From: Blautia sp.
GTDB lineage: Bacteria > Bacillota > Clostridia > Lachnospirales > Lachnospiraceae
DNA: 64,000 nucleotides
NCBI GenBank assembly: GCA_017459635.1
Contig: JAFUCO010000053.1
Coordinates: 1 to 64,000 of the forward strand
Reading direction: 5' to 3'
This document shows, in pieces, positions 8,371 to 16,804 of the stretch (the first letter of the stretch is position 1; each line of letters opens with the position of its first letter). The notes under the pieces were generated by a model. The model saw nothing but the letters and a program-made list of their open reading frames with translations. It did not search any database and was not told the DNA's origin. A program made the translations under genes and the position numbers.

Positions 8371-8508
8371 ATTCATCCGGCTGCATCAGCTGTTTCCGCC
8401 TGAATGCGCAAGCGACATTCATCCGGCTGCGCCATCTGATTCCGCCTGGATGCGCAATCGATATTCATCCGGCTTCGCCATCTGATTCCACCTGAATGCG
8501 CAAGCGGT
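8371..8508. repeat. 46-bp tandem repeat, three copies, at the 3' end of proB
   Basis: Units begin with ATTCATCCGGCT at 8371, 8417 and 8463, each 46 bases, slightly diverged. The array abuts the proB stop codon. On the coding strand the units carry GGAATCAGATGG, which resembles the gene end GGAATACAGATGA. There are no spacers, so it is not a CRISPR array. Confidence 0.85.
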
Positions 8509-9308
8509 CATCTGTATTCCTTTTTTCCTACAAAAAGAGTACCGACCTTGCTTCCTTTTGCAATGTCATAAAGCACTTCCGGATTTTTGCCATTGGTGAC
8601 TATTGTGTTGATCCCGTTGCCCGTAGCCAGATCCGCTGCCTGCAGCTTTGTCTTCATGCCTCCGGTGCCGCGCCTTGATCCCGCGCCTCCGGCAAGATTG
8701 TACACGCTTTCATCGATCTCCTCGATCCTGCCGATAAGCCTGGCATCCTTGAAAAGCCTTGGGTCCTTATCAAAGAAGCCGTCTATATCAGACATGATCA
8801 CCAGAAGATCCGCCTGGCAGAGAACCGCAACTACCGCTGAAAGCATATCGTTATCGCCGAAAAGCCTGTCCACGGATTCAATCTCTGTGTAACTTACCGA
8901 ATCATTTTCATTCACGATCGGTATGACGCCCATTTCAAGAAGCGCATTAAAGGTGTTTGTCAGGTTTTCCTTCTTTTCTTCCTGTTTGATGTCCTCGGCA
9001 TTAAGAAGTATCTGGGCCACGATCTTGTCATAATAGCCGAAAAACTTGTCATACAGGAACATGTTTGTGCACTGGCCGACAGCAGCTGCTGCCTGCTTCA
9101 TACGCATCGTCGTCGGTTTTTCGGTAAGATGCATGGTGTTTGCCCCGACCGCTATGGCTCCGGAGGAAACAAGTATCACCTCGTTTCCCATATTCTGGAT
9201 ATCCGAGAGCGTCATTGCCAGCTTTTCCATAGTTCTCAGGTTGCTTTTTCCAAGTTCGTTGGTGAGGGTCGAAGTTCCCACCTTGACAACAATTCTTCTT
9301 TTCTTCAT
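8508..9308 (-). CDS. proB: Glutamate 5-kinase (PUA-less)
   Basis: 266 residues, a single amino-acid-kinase domain. It catalyses the first step of proline synthesis, ATP-dependent phosphorylation of glutamate. Visible family signatures: VVKVGTSTLTNE at residues 7-18, VSSGAIAVGAN at 48-58, IVNENDSV near 135 and LSDIDG-like MSDIDGFFDKDPR near 172, then GTGGMKTKLQAA near 215. The C-terminal PUA domain of the 367-residue E. coli enzyme is absent, as in many Clostridia. proA is not next to it, which is unusual for proline operons. A 46-bp tandem array begins at its stop. Confidence 0.95.
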   Translation of the reverse strand: MKKRRIVVKVGTSTLTNELGKSNLRTMEKLAMTLSDIQNMGNEVILVSSGAIAVGANTMHLTEKPTTMRMKQAAAAVGQCTNMFLYDKFFGYYDKIVAQILLNAEDIKQEEKKENLTNTFNALLEMGVIPIVNENDSVSYTEIESVDRLFGDNDMLSAVVAVLCQADLLVIMSDIDGFFDKDPRLFKDARLIGRIEEIDESVYNLAGGAGSRRGTGGMKTKLQAADLATGNGINTIVTNGKNPEVLYDIAKGSKVGTLFVGKKEYR

Positions 9309-9404
9309 CGTGCAGCTAACTGCCTTTCTGTCTATATTCTACTGCTCAGGTACATATTCATTATGACCTGCCTGCCCAATCCTTCTGCCATAAACTGCCG
9401 GTTC

Positions 9405-10367
9405 TTAAAGTGAAGGATCATCCTCAGCTCCATATGCGAACTGATAAAGCATGACCGCTCCTTCAGGAAGCCTTGGCCCCGGACGGCACATCTCAAATCC
9501 TGTAAAGGTTCTGACAGAACCTTCCTTAACTGCTTTTACATCTGCCCATCCGGGTTCAGCCAGAATCCGCTCTTCCGTCAAAGGAGTACTCCTGTTATCA
9601 GGTGCGACCGAGACGATGTGATCAGGATTCCTTTGGGCAGCCTCCTCAGCCGTTATTTCACAGAATCCCTCCATATCACCGAAAACGTTCTCCAGTCCCA
9701 CAAGCTTTGAAAGAGTGTTCAGCAGTGTTCCGCTTCCGGCCGTCATGAGTGTTCCGGTTTCCTCCGGAGATGCCACGAGAAAGAGCACTGACTGCGGCTC
9801 TCCCTCCAAATGCTCAGCGGAGGATTCAAGGATTTCCAGCGTGGAAAGCATTCCCTCAACAACATAGCCTGCAATATCCTCTTTTCCAGTCAGCTTTCCG
9901 ACCATCCTGACCGCGTCAAAAGTACCTTCCACATCCTGCGCTTCACAGAAAACTACAGGTATCCCTTCCTGCGTAAGCTCATCCGCCTGCTCAGCCGTCA
10001 TATCCCCGCTGCCTGCAAGTATCAGATCGGGAGCAGAAGCTTTTAAAAGCGACAGATAAGCTTCCCCGCCTGTATCAATGACCGGTACATCCAGTATTTC
10101 GTCAGGATAATCACACGCTTCTGACCTGCCGCAAAGAAGCCCCGCAGCTCCGATGGAATTCATGATCTCGCATCCGGCAGGAGACAGTGATATCACATTT
10201 CCGGCCGGGGAACCAATGCTTACAGTTCTGCCCGACATATCGGTCACCGTTATCCCGGCCTCAGCTCCTGCCTGTACACATGGCAGGGCAGCAGCTGTAA
10301 GAAAAAGCGCTGCAGTTAAACTGATCTTTATAATATGTTCAGTAAATCTGTTGTTCATAATCTTCAC
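9405..10367 (-). CDS. Periplasmic-binding protein of the siderophore/cobalamin (BtuF/FhuD) class
   Basis: 320 residues. An N-terminal signal (IIKISLTAALFLTAAALPC) leads into a class III solute-binding fold: ITVTDMSGRTVSI at the mature start, VISLSPAGCEIMNSIG near 58, and PDLILAGSGD near 111. The lipobox-like ALPC has Pro before Cys and is not convincing, so anchoring is unclear. Partner permease and ATPase genes are missing, making it an orphan. A GTG start overlaps the nrdD stop by four bases (GTGA). An inner ATG at 10358 is an alternative. It is apparently co-transcribed with nrdD. Ligand could be cobalamin, haem or a ferric chelate. Confidence 0.82.
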   Translation of the reverse strand: MKIMNNRFTEHIIKISLTAALFLTAAALPCVQAGAEAGITVTDMSGRTVSIGSPAGNVISLSPAGCEIMNSIGAAGLLCGRSEACDYPDEILDVPVIDTGGEAYLSLLKASAPDLILAGSGDMTAEQADELTQEGIPVVFCEAQDVEGTFDAVRMVGKLTGKEDIAGYVVEGMLSTLEILESSAEHLEGEPQSVLFLVASPEETGTLMTAGSGTLLNTLSKLVGLENVFGDMEGFCEITAEEAAQRNPDHIVSVAPDNRSTPLTEERILAEPGWADVKAVKEGSVRTFTGFEMCRPGPRLPEGAVMLYQFAYGAEDDPSL

Positions 10368-12499
10368 ATCGATTTTCTCTCAGCAATCTCAGCCATCTTC
10401 GCGTCATTAAGCCTGGTGTCGCCGTGGACCCGGCTGTATGACAGATACCCGTTCATCCGGTCGATCTTTGTCAGATTTCGTGACCCGCATACCGGACAGA
10501 CATCCATCTCAAGCTCCTCATGTCCGCAGTCATCACAATACGCAAGCGAAAGATTTACACCCTCATAATAGCCAAGCTTCATAGCCCGGCGGATAAGAGT
10601 GCGGACTGCTTCCTTATTATAGCTGATCGGATAGCGCACATACTGGATCTTTCCGCCGTTGCAGAGTTCCCAGAACCTGCCTTCCAGATCCTGCTTCTCG
10701 ATGGGGGTGACATCCTCGGTCACATGGCAGTGGAAGCTGTTGCTGACATAAGGTCTGTCAGACACGCCCTTTATGATCCCGTACATTTTACGGAACTGCT
10801 CCACCTGCAGGCCGCAAAGGCTCTCTGCCGGAGTTCCGTAGATCGCATAAAGATAGCCGTCCTCTTTTTTGTACTGTGCCACCTTGTCATTGATATACTT
10901 AAGAACCTCCAGCGCGAACTGCCCGTCCTCTGCGATCGACTTTCCGTTATAAAGCTCCTGGAGCTCGTTAAGCGCCGTGATGCCAAAGGAAGAGGTCATC
11001 GGCTTAAGTATCTTGCCGATCTTCTCATCCGGCCTTAAGTGTCCGCCATAGAAGCCGCCTTCGCAGTACGCCAGCGGGTTAGTTGATGCCCGCATCTGTC
11101 CCAGGTATTCGTATGTCCTGATATGAAGGTTGCGGATCATCTCAAGATAAAAGTCCAGTACTTCGTAGAAATCCCTGCTCTCTGATCTTGCTTTGGCAAG
11201 GATCATAGGAAGGTGCAGGCTTACCGCGCCGACATTGAAACGTCCGACAAATACCGGAACATCGTTCTCATCCGCCGGCTGCATGCCGCCGCGCTCATAC
11301 CATGGGCTTAAGAATGCCCGGCATCCCATCGGGCTGATAACCCGGCCGTATTTTTTGTACATGCTTGAAATATATCCCTCCCCCGTCAGAGACAGCCAGT
11401 CAGGATACATGGTTTTTGAAGAGCAGTCCACGCCCGCTTCAAACACGTCCTCACAGATCTTCCCTTTTCCGTGAAGGTTCTCATCATAGAGGAAAACGAT
11501 CTTCGGGAAGAGAACCGGTTTTTTATGTCCCGCTTTTCCCTGGCCGCCCTTATGGACCTGCATAAGGGAGATATTGCACATCTTCTCGAATTTCTCTGTG
11601 CCCAGTCCCATCGTGACAGTGACAAACGGGTAATCTCCCCGGGAAGAGCCCACCGTATTGAGCTTATACTCGATGCCCTGCCAGCCCTGGTCAAAATCAC
11701 GGCGGACCTTATCAAGCGCATATTCCACAGCGCGTTCCTCACGCCCGGCCCAGTTTTCATCCGCATACTTCAGGAATTCATGGACATACTTGTCATAGCT
11801 CTTCTGAGCATACGGCCCGAGGATCTTGTCAACCTCCGGAACCGTAAAACCGCCGTACTGCTGCGCGGCTGTAGAAAGAATTATGTCTCCCATTACATCA
11901 AAAGCCGTATCAAGTGTTTTCGGCTCGTTGTACCAGACATTTCCCATTTCGAATCCGTCCTTCATAACCGAGGCCAGATTGAACAGGCAGCAGTTCATCG
12001 TGTCAAGACGCGCCGACTGGTCATGGATGTAAATATAGCCGTCCTTGCACGCCTGCAGCTCATTCCGGTTCATAAAGAACTTGCGGTAAAGCTCCTTGTT
12101 CAGTTCGTTAAAAATTAGGCTCCGCTTGGTCGCAACCAGTGCGCTGTCAGTGTTGGCATTGCTCTTGTCACCGATGTAGCGGATAGCCTGGCTCTTTGTA
12201 TACACATCATCCATCATATGGATGAAATCCAGCTTGTAATTCCGGTAATCGCGATAGCTCTTGGCAACTGCCGGATTGACCCTCTCAAGCGCGCCTTCGA
12301 CAATATTGTGCATCTCCTGGATCTCGATATTCTCCTTTCCAAGAGATTCCGCCTTCTCCTCGGCAAAACGGCAGATGAACTCCTTCTCCTCATCCGAGAA
12401 TGTATAAAGGATACGGGCCGCCGACTTATTGACCGCAGCCACGATCTTCTGCGCATTGAACTCCTCCCGTGTGCCGTCTTTTTTAATTACATATATCAT
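10364..12499 (-). CDS. nrdD: Anaerobic (class III) ribonucleoside-triphosphate reductase
   Basis: 711 residues. An N-terminal ATP-cone (MIYVIKKDGTREEFNAQKIV, residues 1-90) senses ATP/dATP. The large catalytic barrel follows. Near the C-terminus CDDCGHEELEMDVCPVCGS supplies the four-Cys zinc site, and RMNGYLSYSR carries the glycyl-radical glycine. The enzyme makes dNTPs without oxygen and needs the radical-SAM activase NrdG. nrdG is not adjacent, which is atypical since the two usually form one operon. AAAGGAG lies upstream of the ATG. The leader contains a tandem pair of NrdR-type boxes. Confidence 0.97.
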   Translation of the reverse strand: MIYVIKKDGTREEFNAQKIVAAVNKSAARILYTFSDEEKEFICRFAEEKAESLGKENIEIQEMHNIVEGALERVNPAVAKSYRDYRNYKLDFIHMMDDVYTKSQAIRYIGDKSNANTDSALVATKRSLIFNELNKELYRKFFMNRNELQACKDGYIYIHDQSARLDTMNCCLFNLASVMKDGFEMGNVWYNEPKTLDTAFDVMGDIILSTAAQQYGGFTVPEVDKILGPYAQKSYDKYVHEFLKYADENWAGREERAVEYALDKVRRDFDQGWQGIEYKLNTVGSSRGDYPFVTVTMGLGTEKFEKMCNISLMQVHKGGQGKAGHKKPVLFPKIVFLYDENLHGKGKICEDVFEAGVDCSSKTMYPDWLSLTGEGYISSMYKKYGRVISPMGCRAFLSPWYERGGMQPADENDVPVFVGRFNVGAVSLHLPMILAKARSESRDFYEVLDFYLEMIRNLHIRTYEYLGQMRASTNPLAYCEGGFYGGHLRPDEKIGKILKPMTSSFGITALNELQELYNGKSIAEDGQFALEVLKYINDKVAQYKKEDGYLYAIYGTPAESLCGLQVEQFRKMYGIIKGVSDRPYVSNSFHCHVTEDVTPIEKQDLEGRFWELCNGGKIQYVRYPISYNKEAVRTLIRRAMKLGYYEGVNLSLAYCDDCGHEELEMDVCPVCGSRNLTKIDRMNGYLSYSRVHGDTRLNDAKMAEIAERKSM

Positions 12500-12552
12500 A
12501 AAGGTCCTGTCACTCCTTTCCTCTGTGCAAAATATCAGATCATCGCATTGAA

Positions 12553-12600
12553 ACTCTATATCTTGTAAAACAAAGGCGACTCCAATTCCATATATAGTAT
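12553..12600 (-). promoter_or_regulatory. Tandem NrdR boxes upstream of nrdD
   Basis: ACTCTATATCTTGTAA (12553-12568) and ATTCCATATATAGTAT (12585-12600) match the palindromic NrdR consensus ACACTATATATAGTGT at about 11 and 12 of 16 positions. Their starts are 32 bp apart, about three helical turns. This is the spacing established for cooperative NrdR binding. They lie just downstream of the -10 hexamer, where binding would repress transcription when dATP is plentiful. Confidence 0.72.
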
Positions 12601-12616
12601 CTTATCCGCGTATAAG

Positions 12617-12622
12617 AGTATA
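12617..12622 (-). promoter_or_regulatory. Probable nrdD promoter -10 element
   Basis: On the minus strand TATACT is preceded by TGTGT. The -35 region 17 bases upstream is AT-rich and poor. Transcription would start near 12610, placing the NrdR boxes in the first 60 bases of the transcript. Confidence 0.5.
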
Positions 12623-12665
12623 ACACAGATATATAAAAAATGAAACCTTATATTTTCAAAGTAAA

Positions 12666-12897
12666 GGGGCTGTGAAAAAAGCCTTACTTTTTTCACAGCC
12701 CCTTGTTTCTATGGTAACCAAAAAAGAGCGTGCCCAGGGAAAGGGGGGTGTGGGGGGAAAACGTCGGGCTTCGCAACTCTGAGAGCGTTTTCCCCCCACA
12801 CCTTTCGGTGCATCTGCTTTAAGGCGTGAGCGAATCAGCCTAAAAGAAAAGGGGTTAGGGGTGGCGAAAAAAGTAAGTTTTTTTACAGCCCCTTACT
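12666..12897 (-). repeat. Three-hairpin repeat element, copy B
   Basis: Inverted relative to copy A. The GGGGCTGTGAAAAAAG palindrome is at 12666-12702 (16-bp stem). The central stem is 12748-12763 with 12786-12801, a perfect 16 bp. The 22-nt loop 12764-12785 is the exact reverse complement of copy A's loop. Shared flanks include CCAGGGAAAGGGG and GGGCACGC-type sequence. Unlike copy A it lies in a divergent intergenic region between nrdD and asnA, where a terminator would have no obvious use. Confidence 0.8.
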
Positions 12898-12908
12898 TTA
12901 AAAAAATA

Positions 12909-12937
12909 TTGCACACTTCCCACATCCCTGATATAAT
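12909..12937 (+). promoter_or_regulatory. asnA promoter
   Basis: TTGCAC at 12909-12914 and TATAAT at 12932-12937 with a 17-base spacer. The transcript start would be near 12944, leaving a leader of about 23 bases with GGAGGG before the ATG. Confidence 0.82.
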
Positions 12938-12966
12938 AACGCGCATATAAAAAGGAGGGTGACATC

Positions 12967-13974
12967 ATGGAAAACTTAATAACTCCGCTCGGGTATAAGG
13001 CATCTCTCGACCTTCATGACACACAGGTCGCAATCAAAACAGTTAAGGACTTTTTCCAGCAGACCCTGGCGCAGAAGCTCAATCTGCTCCGTGTTTCGGC
13101 ACCGGTTTTCGTTGACCCGGCATCGGGTCTTAATGATAATCTGAACGGTGTGGAACGCCCGGTCGGCTTTGACATACTGGATTATGAACATAATGCCGAG
13201 ATCGTTCACTCTCTGGCAAAGTGGAAACGCTACGCTCTGCAGAAGTACGGCTTCCAGTGCGGTGAAGGTCTCTATACCGATATGATAGCTATCCGTCGTG
13301 ACGAAACGCTCGACAATATCCACTCTGTCTATGTGGATCAGTGGGACTGGGAGAAGGTCATCCGTAAGGAAGAGCGCACCATGGACACCCTTATCCATAC
13401 CGTGCGTACTATCTACAGTGTGCTCCGCAAGACCGAAAAGTACATGGCCGTACAATATGATTATATAGAGGAAATACTTCCAAGAGAAATCGCTTTTGTC
13501 ACAACCCAGGAGCTTGTTGACATGTATCCCGACCTTACTCCAAAGGAAAGGGAATACAAGGCTGTCAAGGAGAAAGGCGCTGTCTTCCTCATGCAGGTCG
13601 GCAAGAAGCTTTCAAATGGAGAGCGTCACGACGGACGTGCTCCGGATTATGACGACTGGGAACTTAACGGCGATATTCTGGTATACTATCCGGTGCTTGA
13701 CATCGCGCTTGAACTCTCTTCAATGGGTATCCGTGTAGACGAGGAATCGCTTGACAGGCAGCTCACCGAAGCAGGATGCGATGACCGCCGCTCTCTTCCG
13801 TTCCAGAAAGCCATACTCAACAAGCAACTTCCGTACACCATCGGCGGCGGCATAGGCCAGTCACGTATCTGTATGTTTTTCCTGCGAAAAGCTCACATAG
13901 GTGAAGTGCATGTTTCCCTGTGGCCGGAAGAAATGGTCCAGGACGCTGCAAAAGCAGGAATTCCTCTGCTGTAA
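12967..13974 (+). CDS. asnA: Aspartate--ammonia ligase
   Basis: 335 residues, a class II aminoacyl-tRNA-synthetase-like fold that makes asparagine from aspartate, ammonia and ATP in the cytoplasm. Family sequences seen: QVAIKTVKDFFQQTLAQKLN near residue 22, RVSAPVFVDPASGLNDNLNG near 42, VHSLAKWKRYAL near 82, YTDMIAIRRDE near 102 and VYVDQWDWEK near 119. At the C-terminus GGGIGQSRICMFFLRKAHIG is the class II motif 3-like element. Length matches AsnA (about 330). Excellent AGGAGG ribosome site and its own promoter. A clear terminator follows. Confidence 0.97.
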   Translation: MENLITPLGYKASLDLHDTQVAIKTVKDFFQQTLAQKLNLLRVSAPVFVDPASGLNDNLNGVERPVGFDILDYEHNAEIVHSLAKWKRYALQKYGFQCGEGLYTDMIAIRRDETLDNIHSVYVDQWDWEKVIRKEERTMDTLIHTVRTIYSVLRKTEKYMAVQYDYIEEILPREIAFVTTQELVDMYPDLTPKEREYKAVKEKGAVFLMQVGKKLSNGERHDGRAPDYDDWELNGDILVYYPVLDIALELSSMGIRVDEESLDRQLTEAGCDDRRSLPFQKAILNKQLPYTIGGGIGQSRICMFFLRKAHIGEVHVSLWPEEMVQDAAKAGIPLL

Positions 13975-13987
13975 TTTATATAAGACA

Positions 13988-14025
13988 GGGCTGGCGCACT
14001 GATTCTTCAGTGTGCCAGCCCTTTT
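13988..14025 (+). terminator. Intrinsic terminator after asnA
   Basis: GGGCTGGCGCACTG pairs with CAGTGTGCCAGCCC around a six-base loop, followed by TTTT. It also overlaps the end of the convergent small membrane protein gene at 14024. Confidence 0.85.
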
Positions 14026-14314
14026 ATTCTTCTCTTCCGCTTTCAGACATCTGCCTGAGTGTGTCTGATTTCTTCTGTACGATGTCCGCATTGTCATTCC
14101 TCTCAGCAGGCTGCCGTCCTTCGGATTCCCCAGACTGAGATTCTGTTTTATTATCTTCTTCAAATATCAGGCCGGAATCTGATATACCTGAAGCCTTTGT
14201 TCTTTCTCTCAGCTGCCGTTCAGAATCTATATTGCCCATCAATATACACATCAGCATCAAAGCCGCACAGATAACAATAAAGAGCAGCAGCCGCAGATGT
14301 CTTTTATCCTGCAT
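14024..14314 (-). CDS. Small single-span membrane protein, unknown function
   Basis: About 96 residues from MQDKRHLRLLLFIVICA. One transmembrane helix (LLLFIVICAALMLMCILMG) is followed by a hydrophilic, Glu/Ser-rich tail predicted to lie outside. The ATG at 14314 overlaps the stop of the upstream zinc-ribbon/discoidin-like gene by 11 bases, so the two are translationally linked. ATGs slightly upstream are possible but lie deeper inside the other gene. No family recognised. The coupling suggests it works with the upstream protein. Confidence 0.6.
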   Translation of the reverse strand: MQDKRHLRLLLFIVICAALMLMCILMGNIDSERQLRERTKASGISDSGLIFEEDNKTESQSGESEGRQPAERNDNADIVQKKSDTLRQMSESGREE

Positions 14315-15860
14315 TTTTCCCATAAACCATGATCTCGGAAATACAGGTATCTCTCCATTCAATCCCCGGATATACATCTTTTATTACAAGGCGCATGCTC
14401 CGGGCTGGTATCTCACTGCTGAATTCCACCCACTGCACAACTCTATCGCTGCTGAATTCAAGCTCAAAGCTTTTCCCTTCGATCTGCAGCTCTACAGATT
14501 TCGGAGTCGCGTTCCCATAATAGTAACGGCTGTCATCAGCCCAGTTTCCCATCTTAAAGCCAATGTATCTGACCCTGAACGCCGGATCAGGTTCCCAGCT
14601 TATCCATTCTCCGATACCGTATCCGTCTGTCCCTTCCTGCCAGGAGGTCTCTTCTCTTCCATCGAAAAGCACAGCCGGAGAGTTGTCTATATTCTCCTGC
14701 ATTATTGAGCTCGAAGCGTTCGTGCCTGAAACCGATGCAAGTGTATACCCTGAAAGATCAGGATCCATATTTAACGGTAACACAGATGCGGTAACATTTT
14801 CCATAGAAAAGCTGTTGTCAGCCGCCTGTCCGACACTTTCCATGCTTACAAGCGCGCCGGATCCGGATGTGCCCTCTGCAGTACTCCCTGAAGTTTCTGA
14901 TCCGGACGCACCTTCTGCAGTGCTTCCTGATGTGCCCGGTCCGTCTGCAACTTCTGCAGCACTTCCTGATGCATCTGACCCGCCTGCACCTTCTGCAGCA
15001 CTTCCTGATGTGCCCGATCCGCCTGCGCCTTCTGTAGCACTTCCTGATGTGCCCGATCCGCCTGCACCTTCAGACTCTGTCTTTGAATGATCATCTAGAT
15101 ATTCGATCACGGGAGCATCTGACGATGCTTCCTCCGAACCTTCGTCAGAATTTCCGGTCTGGCCGCTGTTATCTGAAACTGATGTATTTCCTTCCGACGT
15201 CTGCTGTCTGCCTGAAACCGCGCTGCGGCCTGATCCTCCGTCAGATATCCGGATATTGCGGCTGACCAGTCTGAAAACCATGAGGCCTGCAGCGACCGTG
15301 AGCGCAAGAATAACAGTTGCCGCTATAATAAGGGGAAGGCTTTTGTCATTGTCCCGCCCGTAATCATTATTTCTTCCAAAGCCTGTATCGTTGTTCCGCC
15401 CCGATGCCTGCACCTGCTGTCCGGGTGCCTGCCGCTGTGTCCCGGTTTGTGCTCCTTCCGGAGTTTTCCTGCTGCGCTGCATGTCCGCACGGCTTTCTCC
15501 GGAAGCACTCCTGCCTCGCTGCATGTCCGCACGGCTTTCCCCGGCTGTACTCCTGCTTTGCCTTTCCTGCGATGTATCTCTGTCCTGGTTTACCGTTCTG
15601 TTTCCCGGAATGATGTCAGTATTTCTGTCCTCATAAGGCCGACGCCTTCTTTTATTCTCCTGCTGCCGTATATCCGAACCGGCGTTCCGGCCGCTGCGGA
15701 CCCCGTCATACGAAAGCCCTCCGACCAGCATCTCTTCCGGATCATCATGCCCGGCTTCTTCGGCCGGTGTCCATTCATCTTCCGAATACAGCGGAGACCC
15801 GCATCTCCTGCAGAATTTTGCTGTGTCAACATTGCGGTATCCACAATTTATACAGAACAT
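14304..15860 (-). CDS. Zinc-ribbon membrane protein with repeat linker and C-terminal discoidin-like domain
   Basis: About 518 residues from MFCINCGYRNVDTAKFCRRC. Order: N-terminal four-Cys zinc ribbon (residues 1-20); polar, Arg/Gln-rich region; one membrane helix (LPLIIAATVILALTVAAGLM, about 173-192); a Gly/Ser/Ala linker with six 13-residue repeats of the type GAGGSGTSGSATE (encoded about 14850-15080); and a beta-rich C-terminal domain (SPAVLFDGREETSWQEG, then EWISWEP, VRYIGFKMG, ISEIMVYGK). That domain resembles the F5/8 or NADase-type glycan-binding discoidin fold. I infer a cytosolic ribbon and an extracellular carbohydrate-binding end. GGAGGTGA stands five bases from the chosen ATG. 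Confidence 0.78.
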   Translation of the reverse strand: MFCINCGYRNVDTAKFCRRCGSPLYSEDEWTPAEEAGHDDPEEMLVGGLSYDGVRSGRNAGSDIRQQENKRRRRPYEDRNTDIIPGNRTVNQDRDTSQERQSRSTAGESRADMQRGRSASGESRADMQRSRKTPEGAQTGTQRQAPGQQVQASGRNNDTGFGRNNDYGRDNDKSLPLIIAATVILALTVAAGLMVFRLVSRNIRISDGGSGRSAVSGRQQTSEGNTSVSDNSGQTGNSDEGSEEASSDAPVIEYLDDHSKTESEGAGGSGTSGSATEGAGGSGTSGSAAEGAGGSDASGSAAEVADGPGTSGSTAEGASGSETSGSTAEGTSGSGALVSMESVGQAADNSFSMENVTASVLPLNMDPDLSGYTLASVSGTNASSSIMQENIDNSPAVLFDGREETSWQEGTDGYGIGEWISWEPDPAFRVRYIGFKMGNWADDSRYYYGNATPKSVELQIEGKSFELEFSSDRVVQWVEFSSEIPARSMRLVIKDVYPGIEWRDTCISEIMVYGKNAG

Positions 15861-15978
15861 GCACGTCACCTCCGTTTCCACCTGTATCGTGAATCACACA
15901 TATGTTCCGTCCTTATTATCGGAAACCACGCATATGCTTCTATCCTTAATATCGGGAATCGCCCGTTTATTCCCGTCC

Positions 15979-16614
15979 TTATCTTCTGGCTCTTATCGCC
16001 ATCATTATCACTCCTGAAAGAAGCGCCATGACCGGCAGAAAAATAAATACTATCCCCGGGGTCATATTTGCAAAATCAGTCACATCCGCAACTGACACAC
16101 CGAATTTTCTGCCCAGGTCGCTGATAGTCTTCGTAACCGGCGAGATGGACCTCACCTCAAAGTAACAGCTTGCCCTTATGAGCAGGGCCGTTGCTATATT
16201 AAGAAAACAGCTGACTATAACAGAAATGTATTTCAGCATCTCGGCGCGTGTCAGGCAGATCACTGCACATATTACATTTACTGCAACGGTAAGGACCATC
16301 GCCGCACAAAGAAGCAGCAGATTCTGTCTTAGCTTTTCAATCTGCAGCCTTATATCGGTCGTGTCGAATCCTGATACCTTTCCGACAACATTTCCAACCA
16401 GTCCTTCTTCATCCGTGACAGTTTTAAATATATCGCTTTCCAGGACCTCCTGAAGACGCTCTGTCTGTTTATAAACCCCTTTAAGATCCCACTCGGTCTT
16501 AGCCGCAAGAACCTCGGAATAGACAGACACCATCGGCAAAAATGCAGCAAAGATGCACAGTGCCGAAAGAAGCGCTATCAGGTACCATCGGAAATCTTTT
16601 TTCCTTTTCTCCAT
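15979..16614 (-). CDS. Multi-span membrane protein of unknown function
   Basis: About 211 residues from MEKRKKDFRWYLIALLSALC. Four hydrophobic segments: about 13-30, 102-125, 135-155 and 185-207. The loop between the first two (about 75 residues) is hydrophilic and probably extracellular. No motif recognised. The inner ATG is preferred because AAGGTC precedes it. It lies between two zinc-ribbon membrane protein genes in the same direction, so it is probably part of the same functional group. Confidence 0.6.
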   Translation of the reverse strand: MEKRKKDFRWYLIALLSALCIFAAFLPMVSVYSEVLAAKTEWDLKGVYKQTERLQEVLESDIFKTVTDEEGLVGNVVGKVSGFDTTDIRLQIEKLRQNLLLLCAAMVLTVAVNVICAVICLTRAEMLKYISVIVSCFLNIATALLIRASCYFEVRSISPVTKTISDLGRKFGVSVADVTDFANMTPGIVFIFLPVMALLSGVIMMAIRARR

Positions 16615-16678
16615 ATTCTGACCTTTCATTCAAGTCCGGCGGCTGCCGGACTTATACCGGTCTGCGCTTAAGCTTGCC

Positions 16679-16804
16679 TGTCACCTTACCCTGTAAAGCG
16701 ACAGGCTGATCTGGCCTGTCTGTCACCTTACCCTGTAAAACGACAGGCTGATCTGGCCTGCCTGTCACCTTGCCCTGTAAAACAGCAGGCTGATCTATCT
16801 CCCT
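16679..16804. repeat. 42-bp tandem repeat, three copies
   Basis: Units starting TGTCACCTTACCCTGTAAA at 16679, 16721 and 16763, each 42 bases. The last unit runs into the 3' end of the zinc-ribbon gene that stops at 16795. On the coding strand TTACAGGG is shared by the gene end and each unit. Confidence 0.85.

Noticed and set aside
8371..8508. Repeat array considered as CRISPR
   Set aside because: Units are contiguous with no unique spacers and no cas genes. The same holds for the arrays at 16679, 21464, 36793, 53676 and 59344.
11471..12118. 215-codon plus-strand frame
   Set aside because: Antisense shadow of nrdD, which has clear family motifs across the same stretch.
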